A DNA stretch of 64,000 bases, from the NCBI GenBank assembly GCA_045658005.1, contig JAZOUD010000143.1, positions 1-64,000 of the forward strand. The letters run 5' to 3'. Source of the DNA: UBA2862 sp045658005 (GTDB lineage Bacteria > Bacillota > Clostridia > Christensenellales > Aristaeellaceae). A model generated the notes under the pieces. The model did not search any database and was not told where the DNA came from. It saw only the letters and a program-made list of their open reading frames with translations. The position numbers were made by a program, and so were the translations under genes. Shown one piece after another: positions 44,273-52,674 of this stretch (its first letter is position 1; each line of letters opens with the position of its first letter).

Positions 44273-46186
44273 GTGAACAAGAAGCAGAAGAACCTTTTGA
44301 TTCGCATCATCATTGCCACTGTGTTTATCATCCCGCTGTACCTGATCTCAGAGGACATCGTACATGTGGACATGCCCAAATGGGCGCTGATCCTGCTGTT
44401 CCTGATTCCCTATCTGACGGTGGGCTATGACATCATCCGCAAGGCGCTGCTGGGCATCAAGAACGGCAAGATGTTCGACGAGTGCTTCCTGATGACGGTG
44501 GCTACCATCGGCGCCATCGCCCTGGGCGAGTACGGCGAGGGCGTGGCGGTCATGCTGCTGTACCAGGTGGGCGAGCTGTTCCAGAGCTACGCCGTGGGCA
44601 AGAGCCGCAAGAACATATCGGAGCTCATGGATATCCGCCCGGACTACGCCAACATCGAAAAGGAGGACGGAACCCTCGAGCGGGTTGACCCGGACGAGGT
44701 CGAGGTGGATACCGTCATCGTGGTGCAGCCCGGCGAGAAGGTGCCCATCGACGGCGTGATCGTCGAGGGATCCTCTGCGCTGAACACGGCCGCGCTGACC
44801 GGCGAGAGCAAGCCCCGGGAGGTCGGGGTGGACGACACCGTGCTCTCCGGCTCCATCAACATATCCGGCGTGCTGAAGATCCGCACCACCGCCCAGTTCG
44901 ACGAGTCCACGGCCTCCAAGATACTGGACCTGGTGGAAAACGCGGCCTCCCGCAAGTCGAAGTCGGAAAACTTCATCTCCAAGTTTGCCCGGGCGTACAC
45001 GCCCTTCGTCTGCTACGCGGCGCTGGCGCTGGCGCTCATTCCGCCGCTGTTCGTCATGATCACGAAGATCGGCATGGCGAATTACGCCTCCGTCGGCGCG
45101 CTCTGGCGCGACTGGATACTGCGCGCCTGCACCTTCCTGGTCATCAGCTGCCCCTGCGCGGTGGTCATCTCCATACCGCTGAGCTTCTTCGCGGGCATCG
45201 GCGGCGCCAGCAACCAGGGCATACTGATCAAGGGGTCCAACTACCTTGAAACCCTGTCCGAGGTCACCACCGTGGCCTTCGACAAGACCGGCACCATCAC
45301 CAAGGGCAACTTCGAGGTGACCGCGGTGCACCACAGTCCGCTGGATGAGGCCAAGCTGATGGAATACGCGGCGCTGGCCGAGTGCCATTCCTCCCACCCG
45401 ATCAGCCTGAGCCTGCAGAAGGCCTACGGCAAGAAGGTCGACCCCACCCGGGTGACGGACCTGGAGGAGATCAGCGGCCACGGCATCGTCTGCAAGGTGG
45501 ACGGCACAGACGTGGCGGTTGGCAATGAGAAGCTGATGAACCGGCTTGGCATTCCCTTCCACCACTGCCATCACATCGGCACCATCATCCACATGGCGGT
45601 GGCGGGGGAATACGCCGGTCACATCGTCATCTCGGATGAGATGAAGGAGCATTCCAAGGAAGCCATGGTCGAACTCAAGAAGGCCGGCATCGAGCGAACC
45701 GTGATGCTCACCGGCGACGCCGAGGCCGTGGCGAAGCAGGTGGCCTCTGAGGTGGGCCTGACCGAATACCGGGCCGAGCTGCTGCCCCAGGACAAGGTCG
45801 CCTGCGTGGAGGCGCTGTTGAAGGAATGCACCGGCAACAAGAAGCTGGCCTTCGTGGGCGACGGCATCAACGACGCCCCGGTGCTCTCCCGGGCGGACAT
45901 CGGCATCGCCATGGGCGCGCTGGGCTCCGACGCGGCCATCGAGGCCGCTGACATCGTGCTGATGGACGACGACCCGCTGAAGATCCCCAAGGCCATCAAG
46001 ATCTCCCGCAAGTGCCTGGGCATCGTGAAGCAGAACATCGCCTTCGCGCTGATCGTCAAGGCCGTCTGCCTGGTCCTCGGCGCGCTGGGCATGGCGAACA
46101 TGTGGATCGCCATCGTCGCCGACGTGGGCGTGATGATCCTGGCCGTGCTGAACGCCATACGCTGCCTGTTCGTGAAGAACCTGTGA
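44273..46186 (+). CDS. P1B-type heavy-metal ATPase (Zn/Cd/Pb exporter class)
   Basis: The protein has 637 residues and starts at GTG 44273 after GAAAGGGTGTGA. There is no N-terminal HMA domain; instead it opens with a membrane helix. Motifs: actuator LTGESKP, the metal-pathway CPC (ISCPCAVVIS, ~293), phosphorylation DKTGTITKG (~336), the His-Pro motif CHSSHPIS, GDGINDAPVLSRADIGIAMG and a last helix pair with IVADVGVM. CPC with a conserved acidic residue in the last helix (DVG) is the Zn/Cd class (ZntA/CadA). It pumps metal out of the cytoplasm under the ArsR-type repressor. Confidence 0.93.
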   Translation: MNKKQKNLLIRIIIATVFIIPLYLISEDIVHVDMPKWALILLFLIPYLTVGYDIIRKALLGIKNGKMFDECFLMTVATIGAIALGEYGEGVAVMLLYQVGELFQSYAVGKSRKNISELMDIRPDYANIEKEDGTLERVDPDEVEVDTVIVVQPGEKVPIDGVIVEGSSALNTAALTGESKPREVGVDDTVLSGSINISGVLKIRTTAQFDESTASKILDLVENAASRKSKSENFISKFARAYTPFVCYAALALALIPPLFVMITKIGMANYASVGALWRDWILRACTFLVISCPCAVVISIPLSFFAGIGGASNQGILIKGSNYLETLSEVTTVAFDKTGTITKGNFEVTAVHHSPLDEAKLMEYAALAECHSSHPISLSLQKAYGKKVDPTRVTDLEEISGHGIVCKVDGTDVAVGNEKLMNRLGIPFHHCHHIGTIIHMAVAGEYAGHIVISDEMKEHSKEAMVELKKAGIERTVMLTGDAEAVAKQVASEVGLTEYRAELLPQDKVACVEALLKECTGNKKLAFVGDGINDAPVLSRADIGIAMGALGSDAAIEAADIVLMDDDPLKIPKAIKISRKCLGIVKQNIAFALIVKAVCLVLGALGMANMWIAIVADVGVMILAVLNAIRCLFVKNL

Positions 46187-46222
46187 TGGGATGAACGAAT
46201 AGTATACCTTTGCCAAACGCTG

Positions 46223-46247
46223 CAGGGGCGCCGACGCGGCGCCCCTG
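46223..46247 (+). terminator. Hairpin terminator after the metal ATPase gene
   Basis: A perfect 11-base stem, CAGGGGCGCCG (46223-46233) and 46237-46247, with loop ACG. The T tract is weak. Confidence 0.65.
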
Positions 46248-46284
46248 TTGCCGTGCCTGACGACAATGCCACGCATTTAACACC

Positions 46285-47637
46285 ATGAAATACGACAAAC
46301 ACGGCTACCGTGACCTGACCACAGGCAGCATCTGGAAAAAGCTGGTGCTGTTCGCCATGCCCCTGCTGCTCTCGAGCCTCGTCCAGCAGCTCTACAATAC
46401 CGTCGACCTGCTCTTTGCGGGAAACCTGATCGACTCCAACGCCTCCGCCGCCATCGGCATGAGCGGCATGCTGATCACATGCCTGGTGGGCTTCTTTGGC
46501 GGCATGTCGGTCGGCGCAGGGGTGTTGATCGCCCGGAGCTACGGCAATGAGGATTACGACGGCTTGCACAGGGCCATCCACAGCACCGTGGCGCTCTGCG
46601 CGATTGGGAGCATTCTGCTGCTCGTGCTCGGCGAAGCGCTGACGCCGGTATACCTGCGCCTGGTACACACGCCCGAAGGGCTGTGGCCCATGGCGATGGG
46701 ATATTTGCGCATCTACTTCATTTCCATGCCTGCGATCCTGTTCTACAACCTCTGTTCGGGTGTGCTGCGCTCGCTGGGCGACAGCCGCAGCACCCTCGTC
46801 GCCCAGGTCGCGGGCGGCCTGTTCAACGTGCTGGCCGACTGGCTCTTCATCGCCAGACTGCACTGTGGGGTGGCTGGCGCGGCCTGGGCGACGCTGATCT
46901 CCCAGACCATATCGGCGGCCTATGTCGTGTATCGACTCAAAAAGCTCGACGGGCCCTACGCGCTGAAGCTCAGGCAGGTGCGCCTGGATCGGGGCGTGCT
47001 GCGGGAAACGCTGCGGATCGGCGTCCCCGCAGGCGTTCAATCGCTGGTGATCACGCTCTCCAACGTCTTCGTGCAATACCACATCAACCGCCTCGGCGGC
47101 AGCGCCATCGCCGCCTTCACCGCTTATTTCAAGATAGAGCTGATCGTCTACTATCCCATCATGGCCCTGGGACAGGCCATGATGACCTACGTGGGCCAGA
47201 ACATGGGGGCAGGCAAGCCCGAGCGGGTCCGCCGCGGGCTTTGGGAATGCCTGGGCCTGGGCGTCGGCGTCTCGCTGCTGTTGAGCGCACTGGGCCTTCT
47301 GGGCGGAAGACTCTTGTTCAGCGCATTCTATGCTGACGGGTCGGCGATTGCGCTGGGCCTCCGCGTCATCGCGACCACGTTTCCCTTTTATTTCATCTAT
47401 TGCTTTTTGGAGATTCCCGGCGACGCCCTGCGTGGCATGGGGGAATCCAGGCTGCCGATGCTGATCGTCATCGTCAATCTTTGCCTGTTGCGCACGGCGC
47501 TGCTGTTCCTGATCGTGCCCCGGTGGCCCGACGTGCGCGGCATCGCCGTGTGCTATCCCATCACCTGGGCGGTGACCGGCGCGTGCATGCTGGTCTGCTG
47601 GCTGAAGAGAAGCTCCAGGATTAAGCCTGCCGGCTAA
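46285..47637 (+). CDS. MATE-family multidrug/toxin exporter
   Basis: The protein has 450 residues with twelve hydrophobic helices in two similar halves: LVLFAMPLLLSSLVQQLYNT and then TVDLLFAG near the start, and LRIGVPAGVQSLVITLSN in the second half. GQNMGAGKPERVRRG is typical of the MATE DinF/NorM-like group in Firmicutes. It exports cationic drugs or metabolites by Na+ or H+ exchange. No ribosome site stronger than AAC-ACC is seen just before ATG 46285, so the start is less certain. No regulator is adjacent. Confidence 0.9.
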   Translation: MKYDKHGYRDLTTGSIWKKLVLFAMPLLLSSLVQQLYNTVDLLFAGNLIDSNASAAIGMSGMLITCLVGFFGGMSVGAGVLIARSYGNEDYDGLHRAIHSTVALCAIGSILLLVLGEALTPVYLRLVHTPEGLWPMAMGYLRIYFISMPAILFYNLCSGVLRSLGDSRSTLVAQVAGGLFNVLADWLFIARLHCGVAGAAWATLISQTISAAYVVYRLKKLDGPYALKLRQVRLDRGVLRETLRIGVPAGVQSLVITLSNVFVQYHINRLGGSAIAAFTAYFKIELIVYYPIMALGQAMMTYVGQNMGAGKPERVRRGLWECLGLGVGVSLLLSALGLLGGRLLFSAFYADGSAIALGLRVIATTFPFYFIYCFLEIPGDALRGMGESRLPMLIVIVNLCLLRTALLFLIVPRWPDVRGIAVCYPITWAVTGACMLVCWLKRSSRIKPAG

Positions 47638-47678
47638 TTGAAAAGCATCAGTATTTGACCGACTGAACACTAACATTG

Positions 47679-47709
47679 AAAAAACAGGGGCGGTGAATCA
47701 CCGTCCCTG
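47679..47709 (-). terminator. Terminator of the PAP2 gene (minus strand)
   Basis: Read on the minus strand: CAGGGACGGTG, a 3-base loop, then CACCGCCCCTG (one G-T pair) and six T (A at 47679-47684). Confidence 0.85.
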
Positions 47710-47725
47710 CGCGATTGTAAGTCGC

Positions 47726-48673
47726 TTATGCGCTCACCGTCTCGTCCTTCAGCGCCGCCTTCATCACGGCGGGCCAGATGGCGATGATGAACAGTATGCG
47801 GATGACGTTGTTGGCGAAGCAGCCCCAGTGCGTGCCAAGCATCGCCTCCATCGGCCCGCCAAGGATCTGTATGATACCGTAGGTTATCACGCCGCCGACC
47901 AGCGCCGCAATGACATTCTGCCGGGAGCAGGTGGGCCTGAAGCGGACCCAGGTTTTCTCGATGAACCGGCCCGCGCACAGCGCCATGAACGCGCCGATGT
48001 CGCCGTAGCCGTCCTTCATCATCTTCTTCGGGTCCACCAGAAGCTTCCCGTCCACGTAGTCCATCGGATAGGACTTGACGGAGATGTAGAACAGCGCGGC
48101 GATTCCCAGAATCACGCCCAGGGCCAGGAACAGGTTTTCCTTCTCCGGGTTCTTACGGAGGTAGCCAAACAGCTTCCTCATGCCCCAGATCACCAGCACG
48201 CCCTCGGTCATGCCGACGGCCACATCCTGGGGCGTGTGGACGCCCAGGTAGTTGCGGGAAAAGCCTGTGATGAGCGCCAGCAGTATGCACAGCACCGAAA
48301 CCCAGCGCATCTTTTTCCAGGCGCTGACCGCCATGGAGCCGTAGATGGACGTGGCCATGGTGGTGTGGCCGCTGGGGAAGGAGTAGCCTGTCGCGGTGCT
48401 TATGGCATCCCCGGCGGGAAGTATACGGCTGTCCCGGATCCACGGGCGATAGACGCAGGCGGTGAGCTTGACCACGGCGTTTAATGCGATGGTGGCGGTA
48501 CAGGAGGCCATCGTATAGAGCCCGCTCTCCTTGTCCACGCACCAGTAGATCATCGCAGGAATGATGACCAGGAAGGTGACCGCGAAAAGGGAGATCATCT
48601 CCATGAATGGCGTCAGCGCGTCATTGATGCTGTTTCTGAAGTTCTGCAAGAAAAGCAGGTATTGTATGTCCAT
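47726..48673 (-). CDS. PAP2-family membrane phosphatase
   Basis: The protein has 315 residues with an excellent AGGAGGAG before ATG 48673. Several membrane helices are present. The three PAP2 catalytic motifs are all visible: KLTACVYRP, FPSGHTTMA and SRNYLGVHTPQD. The family hydrolyses lipid phosphates such as phosphatidic acid or undecaprenyl diphosphate at the outer face. The C-terminal ~120 residues add further helices. The gene is convergent with the MATE exporter and ends in a good terminator. The substrate is not decided by sequence. Confidence 0.9.
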   Translation of the reverse strand: MDIQYLLFLQNFRNSINDALTPFMEMISLFAVTFLVIIPAMIYWCVDKESGLYTMASCTATIALNAVVKLTACVYRPWIRDSRILPAGDAISTATGYSFPSGHTTMATSIYGSMAVSAWKKMRWVSVLCILLALITGFSRNYLGVHTPQDVAVGMTEGVLVIWGMRKLFGYLRKNPEKENLFLALGVILGIAALFYISVKSYPMDYVDGKLLVDPKKMMKDGYGDIGAFMALCAGRFIEKTWVRFRPTCSRQNVIAALVGGVITYGIIQILGGPMEAMLGTHWGCFANNVIRILFIIAIWPAVMKAALKDETVSA

Positions 48674-49043
48674 GTGTCTTCTCCTCCTGTCACTGTGGTT
48701 GCTATGGGGTTCCCGCAGCCAGATCGCTGTCCTGACGATATGATTCGCATTTCTGAAATCACGTCAACCAATAATGCCTACACGGAAGCCGCTATAATGG
48801 GAAACGAGTCCTGGTATTTCCTGTGTCTGTCATTATAGTTTGGATTTGCCTGCCTGTCAACAGCTTTTAGCATTGATTATGCTCCATGGTACGCACATTT
48901 ATTGTTTAAATTGTATTTACATTTAACGACTATTATAGTATAATAATATGGTATAGCAGAGTCAACAGCAACGCGAAGGCATTGCTTGGTAGAGCGCGAT
49001 GGCCGAGGCTCAATGTGCACCGCATAACAAGGAGGAATACACA
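48674..49043 (+). other. 370-base AT-rich gap between divergent genes
   Basis: It contains the minus-strand ribosome site of the PAP2 gene at its left end and the strong promoter 48916-48944 of the SH3 gene. It is visibly AT-richer than its surroundings (48840-48960). No other gene was found. Confidence 0.5.
48916..48944 (+). promoter_or_regulatory. Strong sigma-A promoter of the GG-leader SH3 gene
   Basis: TTTACA (48916-48921), a 17-base spacer and a perfect TATAAT (48939-48944), 99 bases before the start codon. Confidence 0.72.
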
Positions 49044-49346
49044 ATGAATGATTTCTTTGAATCGTCTGTCAGGGAACTGAACCTGGACGAGATGGAGCTG
49101 GTTAACGGCGGCAAGAAGCGCCCTTTTGTGCGCTCACTGGCTAAGGATGTCAACGTTCGATCGGGCCCCGGTACGGAATATCCCGTGGTTGCCCAGCTGG
49201 GCTACCTGGACGAGGTGGCGGTCATCAGCAAGAAGATCGTGAAGAACGGTAAATACTATTGGGCGAAGGTCACCGTCGCCGTCAGCCAGTCGAAGCAAGT
49301 GGAAGGATGGGTTTGCTCCAAGTATTGTGAAGGCTGCTGGAACTGA
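49044..49346 (+). CDS. Bacterial SH3-domain protein with a double-glycine leader
   Basis: The protein has 100 residues; ATG 49044 follows AAGGAGG. The first 23 residues (SVRELNLDEMELVNGG) fit the bacteriocin-type double-glycine leader, with acidic/hydrophobic residues before GG. The mature part is a bacterial SH3 (SH3_3) domain: DVNVRSGPGTEYPVVAQLG, then YYWAKVTV and GWVCSKYCEGC with three closely spaced Cys. GG leaders are cut and exported by peptidase-containing ABC transporters (PCAT); none is in this window. SH3 domains bind peptidoglycan, so it may be an exported wall-binding peptide or bacteriocin-like factor. Function is inferred. Confidence 0.72.
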   Translation: MNDFFESSVRELNLDEMELVNGGKKRPFVRSLAKDVNVRSGPGTEYPVVAQLGYLDEVAVISKKIVKNGKYYWAKVTVAVSQSKQVEGWVCSKYCEGCWN

Positions 49347-49455
49347 TACAGAAAGCCCTGTCAGCCATTATGGAAAAGGTCGTCCTGTAACAAGATATAA
49401 CGAGTATATGCACACCGGCAACAGAGCGACACGCATGCGAAAGGAAGGAATATAA

Positions 49456-51384
49456 ATGGCAGAGATCACAGAGCGCAGCGCCGTCTTTACCGACTACGAC
49501 AGCTACCTTTTCCACCAGGGAACGAACTATGAGGTCTACCGAAAGCTGGGCGCCCACCCGGACATGGAGGAGGGCGTGAAGGGCACCCGGTTCAACGTCT
49601 GGGCGCCGAACGCCCAGTATGTTTCCGTCATCACCGCGAAGACCGGCTGGGAGGACGAGAAGTGGATGCACCGCTGCGCGGGCGACGGCGGCGTGTGGGA
49701 ATGCTTCCTGCCCGACGTTGGCCCCGGCGACGCTTACCGCTACGTCATCACCGGCCAGGACGGCGTGAAGCGCTACAAGTCCGACCCCTACGGCTTCTGG
49801 TATGAAAAGCGCCCCCAGAGCGCGTCCATCGTCTGCGCGCTGGATACCTTCGTCTGGGACGACGACATCCACCAGGCCCAGCGGGACAACACCAAGGTCG
49901 TGGAGCGCCCCATGTCCATCTACGAGGTGCACCTGGGCAGCTGGAAGAAGGGCTTCCAGGGCGACTGGGATGAAGACGGCTTCTTGAACTATCGACAGCT
50001 GGCGGACGACCTGACCCAGTATATGACCTACATGGGCTTTACCCACGTGGAGCTGATGGGCATCTGCGAGCATCCCTTTGACCTGTCCTGGGGCTACCAG
50101 GTGACGGGCTACTATGCCCCCACGTCCCGCTACGGCACGCCGGACGATTTCCGCTATTTCGTGAACGCCATGCACAAGGCGGGCATCGGCGTGATCCTGG
50201 ACTGGGTGCCCGCCCACTTCCCGAAGGACGCCTTCGCCATGGGCTGGTTCGACGGCACGCCGCTCTATGAGAACAGCGACCCGCTGCGCCGGGAGTTCCC
50301 GGTCTGGGGCACGCTGGCCTTCGACCACGGCAAGCCGGAGGTGCGGAATTTCCTGATCGCCAACGCCATCTACTGGATCAGGGAGTTCCACATCGACGCC
50401 CTGCGGGTGGACGCCGTGGCTTCGATGCTGTACAACGACTATGATCGCAGCGAGTGGCGGCCCAATGTGTTCGGCGGCCGCATGAACCTGGAGAGCATGG
50501 ACTTCATGCGCCAGCTGAACTACGAGGTCTGCGGCCAGACCACCGGCTTTTTGATCGCGGAGGATTCCTCCGCCGAGTGGGGCATCACCGAGGACGTGAC
50601 CCACGGAGGCCTGGGCTTCACCTTCAAGTGGAACATGGGCTGGATGAACGACACCATCCGCTACATGAACCTCGATCCGGTCTATCGCAAGTGGCACCAC
50701 GGCAACCTGACCCACATCGCCGACTACGCCTTCACGGAGAACTACATACTGGTGCTCAGCCACGACGAGGTGGTGTACGGCAAGGGCTCCATGGTGAACA
50801 AGGCGCCGGGCAGCGAGGCCGACAAGATGGGCGAGGTCAAGACCCTCTACACCTGGCAGTTCACCTTCCCCGGAAAGAAGCTGCTGTTCATGGGCCAGGA
50901 GTTCGCGATGAGCCGGGAGTGGAACGTGAAGGAGAGCATCGACTGGCACCTGGCGGACGACTTCGTCCACCGGGACGTGATGCAGTGCGTCAACAACCTG
51001 TTGCACGTCTACAAGAGCCATCCCTGCCTGTACATGGACAGCAAGAACCCCACCACCTTCGAATGGGTCAACCGGGGCGACGCTGACCGCAACATCGTGG
51101 CCTACTACCGCCGCAACCCCTGGAACTACGACGGCGCGGTGCTGGTGGTGTGCAACTTCTCCCCGATGTCCTATCACGACTACACCGTGGGCGTGCCGAT
51201 GGAGGGCTATTACAACCGCATATTTTCCACCTACGACAGCCTCCCCGGCCAGGGCAACCCCGCCGAGATCGGCGGCATACCGCCGCTGACCGCCCAGTGG
51301 CACGACTGCGACGGTTACAGCCACATGCTGACCTACAGCCTGCGGCCCTTTGAATCCGTGATCATCGAGTTCCCGACGAAATAA
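49456..51384 (+). CDS. glgB: 1,4-alpha-glucan branching enzyme
   Basis: The protein has 642 residues; the start follows GAAAGGAATA. An N-terminal CBM48 (GTRFNVWAPNAQYVSVI) precedes the GH13 barrel: ILDWVPAHFPKDA (region I), DALRVDAVASM (region II, nucleophile Asp), FLIAEDSS (region III, Glu) and LVLSHDEVVYG (region IV). EVHLGSWKKG and FTHVELMGICEHPFDLSWGYQ are GlgB-typical. It forms alpha-1,6 branches in glycogen. There is no glgC/A/P next to it; the GH13 enzyme at 30.4 kb is the only other alpha-glucan gene in the window. Confidence 0.95.
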   Translation: MAEITERSAVFTDYDSYLFHQGTNYEVYRKLGAHPDMEEGVKGTRFNVWAPNAQYVSVITAKTGWEDEKWMHRCAGDGGVWECFLPDVGPGDAYRYVITGQDGVKRYKSDPYGFWYEKRPQSASIVCALDTFVWDDDIHQAQRDNTKVVERPMSIYEVHLGSWKKGFQGDWDEDGFLNYRQLADDLTQYMTYMGFTHVELMGICEHPFDLSWGYQVTGYYAPTSRYGTPDDFRYFVNAMHKAGIGVILDWVPAHFPKDAFAMGWFDGTPLYENSDPLRREFPVWGTLAFDHGKPEVRNFLIANAIYWIREFHIDALRVDAVASMLYNDYDRSEWRPNVFGGRMNLESMDFMRQLNYEVCGQTTGFLIAEDSSAEWGITEDVTHGGLGFTFKWNMGWMNDTIRYMNLDPVYRKWHHGNLTHIADYAFTENYILVLSHDEVVYGKGSMVNKAPGSEADKMGEVKTLYTWQFTFPGKKLLFMGQEFAMSREWNVKESIDWHLADDFVHRDVMQCVNNLLHVYKSHPCLYMDSKNPTTFEWVNRGDADRNIVAYYRRNPWNYDGAVLVVCNFSPMSYHDYTVGVPMEGYYNRIFSTYDSLPGQGNPAEIGGIPPLTAQWHDCDGYSHMLTYSLRPFESVIIEFPTK

Positions 51385-51396
51385 GCCGGACAAAAT

Positions 51397-51429
51397 GCAG
51401 GGGCGGCATTGCGCCGCCCCTGCGTTTTT
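51397..51429 (+). terminator. Rho-independent terminator after glgB
   Basis: GCAGGGGCGGC (51397-51407), a 5-base loop and GCCGCCCCTGC (51413-51423), then a G and five T. Confidence 0.9.
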
Positions 51430-51456
51430 CAACCCGTTTATGACTGCTCCGAAGGA

Positions 51457-51788
51457 TCATTTGTCATAGCTCTCGAGCAATTCAACGATGCATTTCAGCT
51501 CCGGCACGTCCAGATAGTTGTATTCGCCGCTGCCGTCGCCATACCGGCCGTGCTGGATCAGCTTCAGGCCCGCGGCCTCGGCATTGGCGACCTGCCGGGC
51601 GGAATCACGCACCTGCAAGGCGATGTGATGCATGCCTCTCCATGCTCGTTCAGGAAGTTCCTCCAGGTCGACGGCGCCTCGTTGGGCTGGATCAGCTCCA
51701 GCTGCAAGCCGGGCCCCACGTCGAAGAAGGCCATCACCTGTTTTTGAGCATTTCCTATAAATTGGCTGGTATTCTCTAATGGCGACAC
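51457..51788 (-). pseudogene. VOC/glyoxalase-family protein, frameshifted and N-terminally short
   Basis: On the minus strand the upstream frame gives MAFFDVGPGLQLELIQPNE and then FLNEHGE, and the downstream frame gives GMHHIALQVRDSARQVANA and YNYLDVPELKCIVELLE. Joined by a one-base shift near 51640 they form the C-terminal part of a methylmalonyl-CoA-epimerase-like VOC protein with its metal ligands His (HHIALQV) and Glu (QLELIQP). The first ~40 residues of such a protein are missing. Both defects point to a dead gene. Confidence 0.65.
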
Positions 51789-51810
51789 TCTTCTTTAACA
51801 TTCATATGAT
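51782..51810 (+). promoter_or_regulatory. Probable promoter of the tyrosine-phosphatase gene
   Basis: GCGACA (51782-51787), a 17-base spacer and TATGAT (51805-51810). Confidence 0.4.
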
Positions 51811-51868
51811 ATAGTTACAAAGATATCTTGCCATATATCCGATGATTATGAATGGGGAAGATGACACA

Positions 51869-52663
51869 ATGAAGAGATCGACTCATATCATTGCATTGCT
51901 GTTGGCGGTTCTTTTGCTCTGCCTTTGCCCAGCACGGCAAACCATGGCTGAACCCGCGCCCGCCGGAGGCCTGACCGCTTACCCGAACGAGGAAGGCAGT
52001 ACGCTCCACCTGGCCTATACGGACGCGCGGTCCGACTATCCGAATCTCAGCGACGCGGCCTTTGCGAATTTCAGGATGGTTGCCACCACCGGCATGGGGG
52101 AGGGAACGCTTTACAGGACTGCTTCTCCCATCGACCCGACGCACAAACGCAACAGCTATGCAGACGCCGCGTTGAAGATGGCCGGGGTCGCGACTGTCAT
52201 GAACCTCATGGACAGCCCGAAATTCTTAAAAGCCCATGGGGGATACAGCGATAGCTATTATGCCACGACAGATATCATTGCGCTGGGCATGGGGACGTCC
52301 TTTGATACGGCGGAATTCAGGAACAAGCTGGCCGAGGGACTGCGGTTCTTCGCGACCCATGAGGGTCCCTACGCCGTGCACTGCCAGGAGGGCAGGGACC
52401 GCACGGGCGTGGTGGCGGCGCTCCTCGAATGCTTCATGGGGGCCGATTACGATGAAGTCAGGAAGGACTACATGTCGACCTTCTTCAACTATTATGGCAT
52501 TGAGCCCAGGGACGCGGACTATGATCCCGCCGAGTACAGCCTTCGCCCGGATGTCTTCCCGGAGGGCGCCTATCACAACTACGACCTGTATTTCTTCTGG
52601 AACAACCTAAAGGATAATATCGAAGTGAGAACAGCGGCCTACCAAAGGGGAAACAAGGGATGA
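51869..52663 (+). CDS. Exported tyrosine-phosphatase-family protein
   Basis: The protein has 264 residues. I took ATG 51869 after GGGGAAGA; an ATG at 51842 is in frame. A signal peptide (1-27, cleavage near TMAEP) is followed by LYRTASPID, VATVMNLMDSP and the catalytic P-loop HCQEGRDRTG (C-x5-R), which define the Y_phosphatase3/DSP group. The general acid is not assigned. Exported members of this group can act on phosphotyrosine or phosphoinositides. Relatives are sometimes longer, so a C-terminal truncation is possible. The frame ends just before the hydrogenase-GGDEF remnant. Confidence 0.8.
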   Translation: MKRSTHIIALLLAVLLLCLCPARQTMAEPAPAGGLTAYPNEEGSTLHLAYTDARSDYPNLSDAAFANFRMVATTGMGEGTLYRTASPIDPTHKRNSYADAALKMAGVATVMNLMDSPKFLKAHGGYSDSYYATTDIIALGMGTSFDTAEFRNKLAEGLRFFATHEGPYAVHCQEGRDRTGVVAALLECFMGADYDEVRKDYMSTFFNYYGIEPRDADYDPAEYSLRPDVFPEGAYHNYDLYFFWNNLKDNIEVRTAAYQRGNKG

Positions 52664-52674
52664 ATGGGATGTGA

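Noticed and set aside
48961..49030. tRNA-like stretch TTGGTAGAGCGC upstream of the SH3 gene
   Set aside because: It resembles a D arm, but no matching acceptor, anticodon or T arm is present.
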